10,816 nucleotides of DNA. Source: UBA5232 sp964557565. GTDB lineage: Bacteria > Patescibacteriota > Dojkabacteria > SC72. Shown here piece after piece: positions 1 through 6,200 of this stretch. Within the stretch, counting starts at the first letter, position 1. Every line of letters starts with the position of its first letter. Location of the stretch: the NCBI GenBank assembly GCA_964557565.1, contig CAZLAH010000017.1, forward strand, positions 1 to 10,816, in the 5' to 3' direction. The notes below the pieces were generated by a model. It was not told where the DNA came from. It searched no databases and saw nothing but the letters and a program-made list of their open reading frames with translations. The position numbers and the translations under genes are program-made.

Positions 1-16
1 ATATTAATTAAAAATT

Positions 17-46
17 GCAGTACTCTACGGAGTACTGCTTTTTTTT
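17..46 (+). terminator. Intrinsic terminator with UACG tetraloop
   Basis: A perfect 9-bp stem GCAGTACTC/GAGTACTGC closes a TACG loop and is followed by eight T residues (39-46). The loop with its C-G closing pair is a UNCG-type tetraloop, known to be very stable in RNA. It should end transcription of a + strand gene lying left of the window. It also insulates the sortase-like gene, whose promoter begins about 13 bases later. Confidence 0.9.
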
Positions 47-58
47 AACTAAACAATA

Positions 59-64
59 TATAAT
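59..64 (+). promoter_or_regulatory. -10 box TATAAT of the sortase-like gene, leaderless geometry
   Basis: A consensus TATAAT ends only 5 bases before the ATG at 70. Transcription normally starts about 7 bases after the -10 box, so the mRNA would begin at or next to the start codon. No Shine-Dalgarno sequence is present, which agrees with a leaderless transcript. No convincing -35 box fits because the terminator T-tract occupies that region. Confidence 0.6.
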
Positions 65-69
65 CGGAT

Positions 70-741
70 ATGAAAAAACATATATACCTCCTAATTCCAG
101 CTACCCTACTCGTAGCTACAATACTCTTTACAATATATGTATTCATACCGGCTGTAAAACCATACGAAGTAGTAAACATTCAAACAAAACAAATACAAAA
201 TACAGAAGAAATAGTAGAAGAAATTCAAACATTAGATACACTCCTTGGAATGCAAAAGGATCAAATAACTGTTCTAGACGCATTAATACTGAATAGAGAA
301 CTACCATCCAAATGGAAAGACAAAAAGATATTCTTTAAATATACATATATTGGGGAATATGATTCCAATACCTCTAAGAAACTAGAGGATCTCTTACATA
401 GCGAATACAAATGGCAGAAGCAATTAGATAGTAATGGAAATATTGTTTTCGGAGGAATAATTCTTGCTAAAGATGGTACATACCAACTACATACACACAA
501 CAGTTTTACAAAAGGTGATAGATTCTTTCTACTTGGTGATCTCTTAGACAGATATCATGGTGAGGGAAATTTAGTTGGTACACAAATACAGCTAGATGGG
601 AATATATTGGAATGTATATGGGAAAAAGATACAAAAGTAATACAAGATAGTACTGTGCCATATGCTGATCTAATAATTTCTACCTGTTTAGAAAGATATG
701 GAGATCGAAGATTGGTAAGTGGTTGGAATGTTGTAAAATGA
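70..741 (+). CDS. Membrane-anchored sortase-family transpeptidase (divergent)
   Basis: Sortases are extracellular cysteine transpeptidases that join sorting-signal proteins to the cell surface or to each other. Residues 5-28 form one hydrophobic helix after a short basic N-terminus, giving an N-in signal anchor, and residues 40-75 look helical and linker-like. The catalytic barrel is suggested by His143 in LHTHNSF followed by FFLLGDLL (usual H-S...F..L..L layout), Cys206 in LIISTCLERYG (usual TLxTC) and Arg214 in DRRLVSGW (usual RL/RLV strand). The His-Cys gap of 63 and the Cys-Arg gap of 8 are normal for sortases. At 223 aa the length is also usual. The start is set by the leaderless -10 box. 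The HAD gene follows 14 bases downstream. No protein with an LPxTG-like tail was found in the window, so substrate and class are unknown. The assignment rests on motif reading only. Confidence 0.7.
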   Translation: MKKHIYLLIPATLLVATILFTIYVFIPAVKPYEVVNIQTKQIQNTEEIVEEIQTLDTLLGMQKDQITVLDALILNRELPSKWKDKKIFFKYTYIGEYDSNTSKKLEDLLHSEYKWQKQLDSNGNIVFGGIILAKDGTYQLHTHNSFTKGDRFFLLGDLLDRYHGEGNLVGTQIQLDGNILECIWEKDTKVIQDSTVPYADLIISTCLERYGDRRLVSGWNVVK

Positions 742-747
742 TATAAT
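742..747 (+). promoter_or_regulatory. -10 box TATAAT of the HAD gene, leaderless geometry
   Basis: TATAAT begins immediately after the TGA stop of the sortase-like gene and ends 8 bases before the ATG at 756, so transcription should start at or one or two bases before that ATG. No Shine-Dalgarno sequence precedes the start. The HAD gene can therefore be expressed independently of its upstream neighbour. Confidence 0.6.
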
Positions 748-755
748 CATGACAT

Positions 756-1508
756 ATGAATACAGAGCTTGAAAAAGACTCTGCCCCAAAATTAGAAGAT
801 ATACTAGAAAAAGTTGATGCAGTTGCTTTGGATGTAGATAACACATTGCTGCAAACAAAAGTATATTATGATTCAGCTGTTGAATTGGTAGGTCTCCAAA
901 TCGCGGAGTTTGTTAAGAGTAATGAATCAGCAATTACAATCTCAAAAAGATATTCTGAAGTTCTAAGAGATATTTTTGTTCAATCAAATTTCAAACCAAT
1001 ACTAATACAAGAGTTATGTGTATTGGCATACAAAGAATGTTTTAAGAAAGAAGCAACTCCCTTTATTAAAAATATGATTAATGATGTTCTTCTTGATTTC
1101 TATACTGAATCTCCTGTTCCGTATGATTCAACAAAAAGATTCTTAGATACTGTAATATCAAAAGGTAAAAAGAAAATACTTCATTCTCATGGCCAAGAAG
1201 ATATCACTAGAGTTAAGGTAAATATGATAAATAGTCTAGTTGGGGAAGATATTCCTTACTTAGCTACAGATATATCTTTGAAAAAGGACTATGTTAGTTG
1301 GCTGAAGGCAGTTGCTATGATTGGTTCTAGAATGAGAAATACTCTTGTTGTAGGGGATAATTTCTATGCGGATATATTGCCTGCTATACAGGCGGGATGT
1401 AAAAAATTGATATGGATTGATAGAGGTGATATTGGATATCCAGAAGATTACCAGATACCTTTTGATGTTGAGGTAATAGTAGTAAATGACCTGTGTGAAT
1501 TACTGTAA
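756..1508 (+). CDS. HAD-superfamily hydrolase
   Basis: A haloacid dehalogenase-type phosphohydrolase, probably cytosolic and acting on a small phosphorylated metabolite. All four motifs are visible: motif I DVDNT at 26-30 (Asp26 nucleophile, Asp28 acid/base), motif II Ser144 in KILHSHGQ, motif III Lys176/177 in SLKKD, and motif IV GDNFYAD with Asp201 and Asp206. The stretch between motifs I and II (about 35-130) is helical and fits a C1 cap. Length (250 aa) is typical. There is no signal peptide. The gene lies 14 bases after the sortase-like gene with its own -10 box. Its 3' end overlaps the convergent GH3 gene by 9 bases, with no terminator between them. HAD substrate cannot be read from sequence, so only the superfamily call is firm. 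Confidence 0.85.
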   Translation: MNTELEKDSAPKLEDILEKVDAVALDVDNTLLQTKVYYDSAVELVGLQIAEFVKSNESAITISKRYSEVLRDIFVQSNFKPILIQELCVLAYKECFKKEATPFIKNMINDVLLDFYTESPVPYDSTKRFLDTVISKGKKKILHSHGQEDITRVKVNMINSLVGEDIPYLATDISLKKDYVSWLKAVAMIGSRMRNTLVVGDNFYADILPAIQAGCKKLIWIDRGDIGYPEDYQIPFDVEVIVVNDLCELL

Positions 1509-2630
1509 AAATATTGTCTCTTTTAATTGCATTATCCTTTTTACTTTATCATCTATTATACTCTCTGCTATATCACCACTTTCTACTGCATTCAAAATCG
1601 TATTGTATGCCTCTGCCTGCTCTTCTGGTATGCCTGTAAACAGTAGGATATCATTACCAGACAATATCGCTTTTAAAGTAGCTTCTTTAATAGAATATGT
1701 ATTTCTTAATGCTTTCATTTGTATATCATCAGTTATGGATATTCCATTAAAGCCTAACTCATCTCTTAAGATATCAGTTACAAAAATTTTTGAGAGAGAT
1801 GCCGGATCTTCAGATATCTTAGGAAGTAGAATATGTCCAACCATTAAAGCCTTAACTTCTGAGTTTGAAAAAAGCTTTTTAAAAATATCTAGATTAGAGT
1901 CTATATCATTTCTTTCAAGATTAACTGTTGAAAGCCTCTCATGTGGATCTATTGAATTGTTATCATGGCTGGGGTAATGTTTAAGAACAGCTATGATTCC
2001 AGAGTCATTATATCCATCAATCATTGCACCTGCCAATTCCATGTGATTTTCTCTGAATACTCTGTTGTAGAGGAAAGAATTTTCTGAATCTATAATATCT
2101 ACAACAGGTGAAAAATTCATATTTATTCCATATTCTTTTAACTCAGATCCTCTGTTTCTAGCTATTCTGTATGCCTCTTCGTATGTTGTAATTTCTGTTT
2201 GTGGTGTTGTTTCTGATACCATAGGTTGTTTTATCCTAGATACTACTCCACCCTCTTGGTCTATTGATATGAAAAGAGGTGTTTTACTCATTTCCTGGAG
2301 ATCATTTGTTAAAATCTTTAATTCTTCAGTATCTCCAATATTATATCCAAGAAGTATGACTCCACCTATGTATCTCTCTTCTATCATTTTAGATATATAG
2401 TAATCTGGCTCTGTTCCCCAAAAACCAAATATGAAAAGTTGTCCTACTTTTTCTTCAAGGGTCATTTGAGATATGTCTACAGATTCCAATACTATATCTT
2501 CATTGCTTGTAAGGATATCGTTTTCAACAGGGAGGGATTTTTTGTATGTATATGCAAAATAGAGGAGAATTGAAAGTAAAGATATGTATAGTAATATGCT
2601 TGTTATTATTCTAGATCTTTTACTTACCAC
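1500..2630 (-). CDS. Membrane-anchored GH3 beta-N-acetylhexosaminidase-like protein (NagZ-like)
   Basis: Glycoside hydrolase family 3 TIM barrel, in the group that removes N-acetylglucosamine from peptidoglycan fragments. Residues 1-30 give a basic start then one hydrophobic helix, so the enzyme is probably tethered outside the membrane, with a linker at 31-50. The barrel begins at MTLEEKVGQLFIFGF (56-70), followed by ISIDQEGG (121-128), NFSPVVDI (172-179), the signature KHYPSHDNNSIDPH (217-230) and SITDDIQM (298-305). Asp301 should be the nucleophile and Asp228/His230 the acid/base dyad. The signature departs from the usual KHFPGHGxxxxDSH at the two glycines and the serine. Length (376 aa) suits a one-domain NagZ with an anchor. 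The start is GTG; no earlier ATG or Shine-Dalgarno sequence offers a better one. It is last of three co-directional - strand genes. Host-directed glycan attack or wall recycling are both possible roles. Confidence 0.85.
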   Translation of the reverse strand: MVSKRSRIITSILLYISLLSILLYFAYTYKKSLPVENDILTSNEDIVLESVDISQMTLEEKVGQLFIFGFWGTEPDYYISKMIEERYIGGVILLGYNIGDTEELKILTNDLQEMSKTPLFISIDQEGGVVSRIKQPMVSETTPQTEITTYEEAYRIARNRGSELKEYGINMNFSPVVDIIDSENSFLYNRVFRENHMELAGAMIDGYNDSGIIAVLKHYPSHDNNSIDPHERLSTVNLERNDIDSNLDIFKKLFSNSEVKALMVGHILLPKISEDPASLSKIFVTDILRDELGFNGISITDDIQMKALRNTYSIKEATLKAILSGNDILLFTGIPEEQAEAYNTILNAVESGDIAESIIDDKVKRIMQLKETIFLQ

Positions 2631-2696
2631 TTAAGAAATATATTAAGTTATTCCTTAAATACTATCTTAATTGTGTTCTAATGAAAAGGGGATTTT

Positions 2697-3143
2697 TTAA
2701 AGTTCGGTGAAAGTGAATATATGCTCTTCGCCATCTATTACTACTTCGCTAACAACAAGAGGATTTTTCTCTCCTTCTCTTCTTAGTATCACAAATGTCT
2801 CTTCTTGAACATCTTTAAAAAGTTGTTCTGTATTCCCTTCAATAAATTGAGGAGCAAGATCTATGAGTACAGGAATATTCCCATTTAAATATGTTATATG
2901 TAAACATGCGATTTTAGAGCGATTCTTAGAAGAATGGTATTCGAATAAAGTAATAGCATTCTCCGTAGGATATCTTCCTCTTGCATAATATGCATCAATT
3001 TGGTGAGCTATTTGTTTAAATCCACGTATATTCTCAATATCTTGTGATCTTCTAGGAATATACCCACTTTCTTGAGCATATTGCTCTAATGTTTTTAATT
3101 CGTCAGACTTTAAATTTTCTAAAACTCCACTTAAGAAACTCAT
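2697..3143 (-). CDS. Conserved-looking hypothetical protein, 148 aa, soluble
   Basis: I do not recognise this protein. It has no signal peptide or membrane helix. Residues 1-60 look helical, including EQYAQESGYIPRRSQ and an IAHQIDAYYARGRYP segment. Residues 65-148 alternate hydrophobic and charged positions like a beta-sheet domain, for example IACLHITYLNGNIPVLIDLAP near 78-98 and the closing VVSEVVIDGEEHIFTFTEL. No catalytic motif stands out. It has its own good promoter 30 bases upstream (TTTACA-16-TATAAT) with a palindrome in the spacer, so it can be controlled separately from the dCTP deaminase-like gene 69 bases upstream. The GH3 gene starts 66 bases downstream and may be cotranscribed. 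The promoter and the normal codon use support a real gene; the function is unknown. Confidence 0.75.
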   Translation of the reverse strand: MSFLSGVLENLKSDELKTLEQYAQESGYIPRRSQDIENIRGFKQIAHQIDAYYARGRYPTENAITLFEYHSSKNRSKIACLHITYLNGNIPVLIDLAPQFIEGNTEQLFKDVQEETFVILRREGEKNPLVVSEVVIDGEEHIFTFTEL

Positions 3144-3172
3144 AATATGTAAATATATGTTAACGAAGAGAG

Positions 3173-3200
3173 ATTATACTCCAAAAAGTCTTTTTGTAAA
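3173..3200 (-). promoter_or_regulatory. Promoter TTTACA-16-TATAAT for the 148-aa gene
   Basis: On the - strand, TTTACA (3195-3200) and TATAAT (3173-3178) are separated by 16 bases, a good sigma-70-type match. The expected start near 3166 leaves a leader of about 23 bases without a Shine-Dalgarno sequence. It is the only promoter in the window with both boxes near consensus. A 15-base palindrome lies across its spacer. Confidence 0.7.
3182..3196. promoter_or_regulatory. Operator-like palindrome inside promoter spacer
   Basis: CAAAAA-GTC-TTTTTG is a perfect 6-bp inverted repeat with a 3-base centre. It lies between the -10 and -35 boxes of the 148-aa gene's promoter and touches the -35 box. 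That position is typical of a repressor site or of a DNA-distorting (MerR-type) activator site. It could also be a weak hairpin downstream of the dCTP deaminase-like gene. No regulator gene was recognised in the window. Confidence 0.3.
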
Positions 3201-3212
3201 GGGGGATTCTTA

Positions 3213-3740
3213 CTATATGAACCTTGGAGGAGTAACACCATTTTGATTCATGTACATACTCTCTCTCTCTCCAGTAATTGGAGCAGAAAGTTGTGCAAAA
3301 ATGTATGTCCCTATTCTCTCTCCTGCATGTAATACAACATCAAAATTACCATTATTCTTTATCTCTAATACTGAATTCTCTTGATTAAATGGTACTCCAT
3401 CTAAAACCATTGCTGTTGTATGTATTGTCAATCCCAATCTAGCTAATGTAGATCTTCCATCAATCATTGTGATGATATCTTTACTTGTACTAATACTCTG
3501 TTTTGTAGAACCCAATACAAAATCATTTGGTCTAAGGGTATATGTACCTTCCAAAAGATTGTGAGTTGAATATTGAGGTTGTACAGGATTTGCAGAATCA
3601 ACGGTCTGATTTGGAAGAGGTATTAAAAGAGTGTCTCCTAAGTTTATTTTTATTCCAACACTATCTATATTCAAATCCCCTACTACGGTTATCTTACCCT
3701 CTTGTATATATTGTTCAATTGTTTGATTGGAAAGAAACAT
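3213..3740 (-). CDS. dcd: dCTP deaminase / dUTPase-family protein
   Basis: This trimeric enzyme family converts dCTP to dUTP, to dUMP, or only hydrolyses dUTP, feeding thymidylate synthesis. Counting from the Met at 3740 (175 aa), the family pattern runs in order: MFLSNQTIEQYI (usual MxLsDxxI start), FVLGST (74-79), DGRSTLARLGLTIH (94-107), LEIKNNGN (125-132, Glu126 aligning with the catalytic Glu138 of E. coli Dcd), HAGERIG (138-144) and MYMNQNG (162-168). The reading frame is open to an ATG at 3791, but the extra 17 residues do not resemble the family, so the later start is preferred. The usual DPG[WF] loop before the catalytic strand is replaced by DGVPFNQENS. Deaminase, dUTPase or bifunctional activity cannot be told apart here. 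It is first of three - strand genes and diverges from the cupin gene. Confidence 0.85.
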   Translation of the reverse strand: MFLSNQTIEQYIQEGKITVVGDLNIDSVGIKINLGDTLLIPLPNQTVDSANPVQPQYSTHNLLEGTYTLRPNDFVLGSTKQSISTSKDIITMIDGRSTLARLGLTIHTTAMVLDGVPFNQENSVLEIKNNGNFDVVLHAGERIGTYIFAQLSAPITGERESMYMNQNGVTPPRFI

Positions 3741-3837
3741 ATTCTTTTTCTCTGATATTATTCTTAATATATTACAGTATATCAATTGCAATTTGTATAT
3801 ACTTTCTTTTAATTCTACCTATGTTACAATGTATATG

Positions 3838-3843
3838 TATAAT
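3838..3843 (+). promoter_or_regulatory. -10 box TATAAT of the cupin/HD-GYP operon
   Basis: A consensus TATAAT ends 17 bases before the ATG at 3861, predicting a leader of about 10 bases with no Shine-Dalgarno sequence. A TG dinucleotide sits directly upstream. No clear -35 box is seen. It should drive both the cupin and the HD-GYP gene. Confidence 0.55.
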
Positions 3844-3860
3844 TTTAGTAACAAATACAT

Positions 3861-4250
3861 ATGGGATATATTGATGATATTGAGGAGAGGACATCAGAGA
3901 ACGAGAATTTTAGGAAGGTTCTCTATACAGGTAAGTATATGCAATTAGTAGTTATGTGTCTTAAACCAGGTGAGGATATTGGTGAAGAGGTTCATGATAC
4001 TGTAGATCAATTCTTTAGAGTTGAAGAAGGAGAAGCGAGGGTAGTTATTGATGGAGAGGAAAGTAAGCTTGAGGAAGATATGGTAGCTATTGTTCCAGCA
4101 GGTTCTTTACATAATGTTATTAATCCTTCTAGTACAGAAGACTTAAAACTATATACAATCTATTCTCCAGCGAATCATCCTGAAGGTACAGTTCATGCGA
4201 CAAGAGCTGAAGCTATGGAAGCAGAGGCTCATGAACATGGTAATGCTTAA
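3861..4250 (+). CDS. Small single-domain cupin protein
   Basis: A stand-alone cupin-2 beta-barrel of 129 aa. Motif 1 is PGEDIGEEVHDTVDQFFRVEEG (36-57), with His45 and Glu55/56 as likely metal ligands; the second His of the usual HxH is missing, and Asp49/Gln50 follow. Motif 2 is PAGSLHNVIN (79-88) with the conserved PxG, His84 and Asn88. Cupins of this kind are widespread; they may isomerise or bind small sugars or act as dioxygenases, and the substrate cannot be inferred. The C-terminus from about 109 is acidic and rich in Ala, Glu and His, possibly a flexible tail. No signal peptide is present. The HD-GYP gene starts 4 bases after the stop, so the two are surely one transcript. The start is supported by the TATAAT box and by barrel length. 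Confidence 0.9.
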   Translation: MGYIDDIEERTSENENFRKVLYTGKYMQLVVMCLKPGEDIGEEVHDTVDQFFRVEEGEARVVIDGEESKLEEDMVAIVPAGSLHNVINPSSTEDLKLYTIYSPANHPEGTVHATRAEAMEAEAHEHGNA

Positions 4251-4254
4251 TTAA

Positions 4255-5352
4255 ATGATGGAAGAGAAAAAAGAATTAAAAAAAGAAGAAAGTTTGATTG
4301 TTGATTTAGAGGCAGCTCCTAGTACAGAGAAGGAGGAAAGATTTGCTGCATACATCAAGTTTGAGAATGGAGAGAAAGCTCTTTTTTCAACAAATTCTGA
4401 TGATGCTCACAGATGGATCATAGAGAGATCGAAGGATGATCCTAATATTAGGAATAAAATTTCAATTTCAGGTTCAGATTTACATTCTTTTTTAAAGGAG
4501 GAGTTTAATTTTGCTCTTACAGATAGTAGTTTGCAAGAAGATGAAAGAAGGAAAATAATGAGGTTTGTAATGACATCTAGTTTGGAGAACTTGTTTAGTT
4601 CTATTGATAAAGGTGAGGATGAAGATGAGTTGAAAGATCGATTTCAAAAGACAAGTTATTTCTTAAATGAAATTATGAAGTGTCAGAATAAGAGACTTTG
4701 TGATATGTTTGAAACCGGTTTGGACTATACGGCTATCAATCATAGTATTAATCTTGCTGCTCTTTGTATAAATATTGCTACTAGGAGAGAAGATATTGAG
4801 AAAATGGTTACCACATTGAAAGGTAGTAAGAATGGTTTCCTAAATGAAAAAGATATAGTGAATACGCTTTCTTTATTAGAGATTATAAAGAACATTGATC
4901 CTGTTATTCTTGGTCAGGCAGGTCTTTTTCATGATTTAGGAAAAGCAAAAGACAGAGAGCTCTATTCCTATGAAGGTAAATACAATGAAGAGCAAAGAGA
5001 GAAGATGAAAAAGCATCCAGAAGATGGTGTTGATATTCTTAAGAAGTGTGGTGTTACCAATAAGTTAATTCTTGGTGGTGCACATAACCACCATCGTAGA
5101 TTTGATGGTACAGGATATCCAGAATTAAATCCTGAGTATCCTGTTACTGAGTTTGATCTTTTACTTGGCTTGATTGATTCTTTTGAAGCTATGACCTCTG
5201 CTGCAAGAGGATACAAACCTCATATGAGTATAAAGCAAGCTTTGGAAAAATTTAAAAATGAAATCGAGAGTAATCCTGACAACCCTATATTCCCAAAACA
5301 TTTGTATGTCTTGTTTGTACTCTCTTTGGGTAAAGATCAAAAAGAAAAATAA
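4255..5352 (+). CDS. HD-GYP domain phosphohydrolase (putative cyclic-di-nucleotide phosphodiesterase)
   Basis: Residues 1-140 are an uncharacterised N-terminal region: an acidic/basic start, then a possible small sensory or adaptor domain (AAYIKFENGEKALFSTNSD near 31-49). Residues 150-360 carry the HD-GYP pattern in order: NHSINLA (His163), GLFHDLGK with His226/Asp227 and Lys230, KKHPEDGVDIL (His254), HNHHRRFDGTGYP (277-289, the HHxxxDGxGYP signature with His279, His280 and Asp284) and LIDSFEAMTSA (Asp308). All metal-binding positions of the family appear intact. Well-studied members hydrolyse c-di-GMP or cGAMP. No membrane helix and no GGDEF or EAL partner is visible. The start is ATG at 4255 or 4258, right after the cupin stop and without a Shine-Dalgarno sequence, implying reinitiation. 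It ends 2 bases from the convergent TIM-barrel gene. The real substrate is uncertain. Confidence 0.9.
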   Translation: MMEEKKELKKEESLIVDLEAAPSTEKEERFAAYIKFENGEKALFSTNSDDAHRWIIERSKDDPNIRNKISISGSDLHSFLKEEFNFALTDSSLQEDERRKIMRFVMTSSLENLFSSIDKGEDEDELKDRFQKTSYFLNEIMKCQNKRLCDMFETGLDYTAINHSINLAALCINIATRREDIEKMVTTLKGSKNGFLNEKDIVNTLSLLEIIKNIDPVILGQAGLFHDLGKAKDRELYSYEGKYNEEQREKMKKHPEDGVDILKKCGVTNKLILGGAHNHHRRFDGTGYPELNPEYPVTEFDLLLGLIDSFEAMTSAARGYKPHMSIKQALEKFKNEIESNPDNPIFPKHLYVLFVLSLGKDQKEK

Positions 5353-5354
5353 TA

Positions 5355-6200
5355 CTATTCTATTATCCAGGGGATTGCGTATTTTATGCAATTAATATAC
5401 AGGTCATGATACTTCTTGTCATAGCCTTCTCTTGCATGTATTATTAATCGTTCTGTAGGTATATTGTAAATGGTGTCAAATTGATGACCTGATTTCTCTA
5501 AATGTTGTAAATCAGCTACGACACCAATTTGTGAATAATCTTTTACCATTTGGTACATTTCGGAAGGGTTCTCAAAAACTTCAAAAGCTTTTTGAAAATG
5601 AGGATTTGAGAAATACATATTCTCAAAAAATATCTTTTGATCCAAAATCTTTGTTATATTATTCAAGTATTCAAGAACCTTTGGAAGGTTTTGCTTCTGA
5701 CCATTTGAAGCGAAATACAAAATATCAGGATGTAATACTATCTCTTGTTTTTTGTTTGGATTCTCAATTGCTCTTCTTAGAAGCAAATTTGTAATATATT
5801 TCAAAGGATCATATGTTGTTCCTGGTTCTACATCTTTTCCATTTATTTCTTTTGCAGTTTTTGAATATGTTTGAGGTTGATATTCTCCGTAGAATTTTGT
5901 TTTGTTAGAGAGTTTTTGAAATTCATTTCTCAAAACATCTCTTTTTTCATTTGGTAATAGCTCAATATTTTGATTAAATTCTTCAATTGCTTTGTCCCTA
6001 CCTATTTCTTTTGTTTCTGGTAAAAAGTAAGGAGCAGAATTGCCGAAATCTATTGCTATTGAATTTGGAGTTTGGTCCCTTTGAATATGCATCAAAGAAA
6101 AAGGAGCGTGATATATTGCAAGAGGAGTTGTTGAAGCGATTGCTCCTGTTTCTTGAGTTTCTTGAGGATATGAAAAAACTTCCGAATTATTATCAAGCAT
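5355..6200 (-). CDS. Endonuclease IV / xylose-isomerase-like TIM-barrel protein
   Basis: The second half resembles the sugar-isomerase/AP-endonuclease-2 superfamily in motif order and spacing: IVLHPDI (His157), KIFFENM (Glu193), GVVADLQH (Asp230 and His233 in the DxxH pair of metal ligands) and LIIHARE (His255). These correspond to His109, Glu145, Asp179/His182 and His216 of E. coli Nfo. An early His31 in IYHAPFS may supply another ligand. The protein stops about 26 residues after His255, so the last strands of a full Nfo barrel are short, and residues 60-130 form an unusual charged, Lys/Gln-rich insertion. This argues against a genuine DNA repair enzyme and leaves a sugar isomerase/epimerase as an alternative. 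Its ATG overlaps the nucleotidyltransferase stop by 8 bases (ATGCTTGA), with no Shine-Dalgarno sequence, so translation is probably coupled and the two likely share a pathway. No signal peptide. Confidence 0.55.
   Translation of the reverse strand: MLDNNSEVFSYPQETQETGAIASTTPLAIYHAPFSLMHIQRDQTPNSIAIDFGNSAPYFLPETKEIGRDKAIEEFNQNIELLPNEKRDVLRNEFQKLSNKTKFYGEYQPQTYSKTAKEINGKDVEPGTTYDPLKYITNLLLRRAIENPNKKQEIVLHPDILYFASNGQKQNLPKVLEYLNNITKILDQKIFFENMYFSNPHFQKAFEVFENPSEMYQMVKDYSQIGVVADLQHLEKSGHQFDTIYNIPTERLIIHAREGYDKKYHDLYINCIKYAIPWIIE

Noticed and set aside
1486..1977. 163-codon open frame on the + strand
   Set aside because: It lies wholly antisense to the GH3 gene, whose catalytic motifs are clear, and its translation is a Ser/Ile/Leu-rich shadow with no promoter of its own.
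3741..3791. 17-residue N-terminal extension of the dCTP deaminase-like protein
   Set aside because: The family start pattern begins at MFLSNQTI, and the extra residues show no similarity to it.
5531..5794. 87-codon + strand open frame
   Set aside because: It is antisense to the TIM-barrel gene, whose metal-ligand motifs lie across the same bases.
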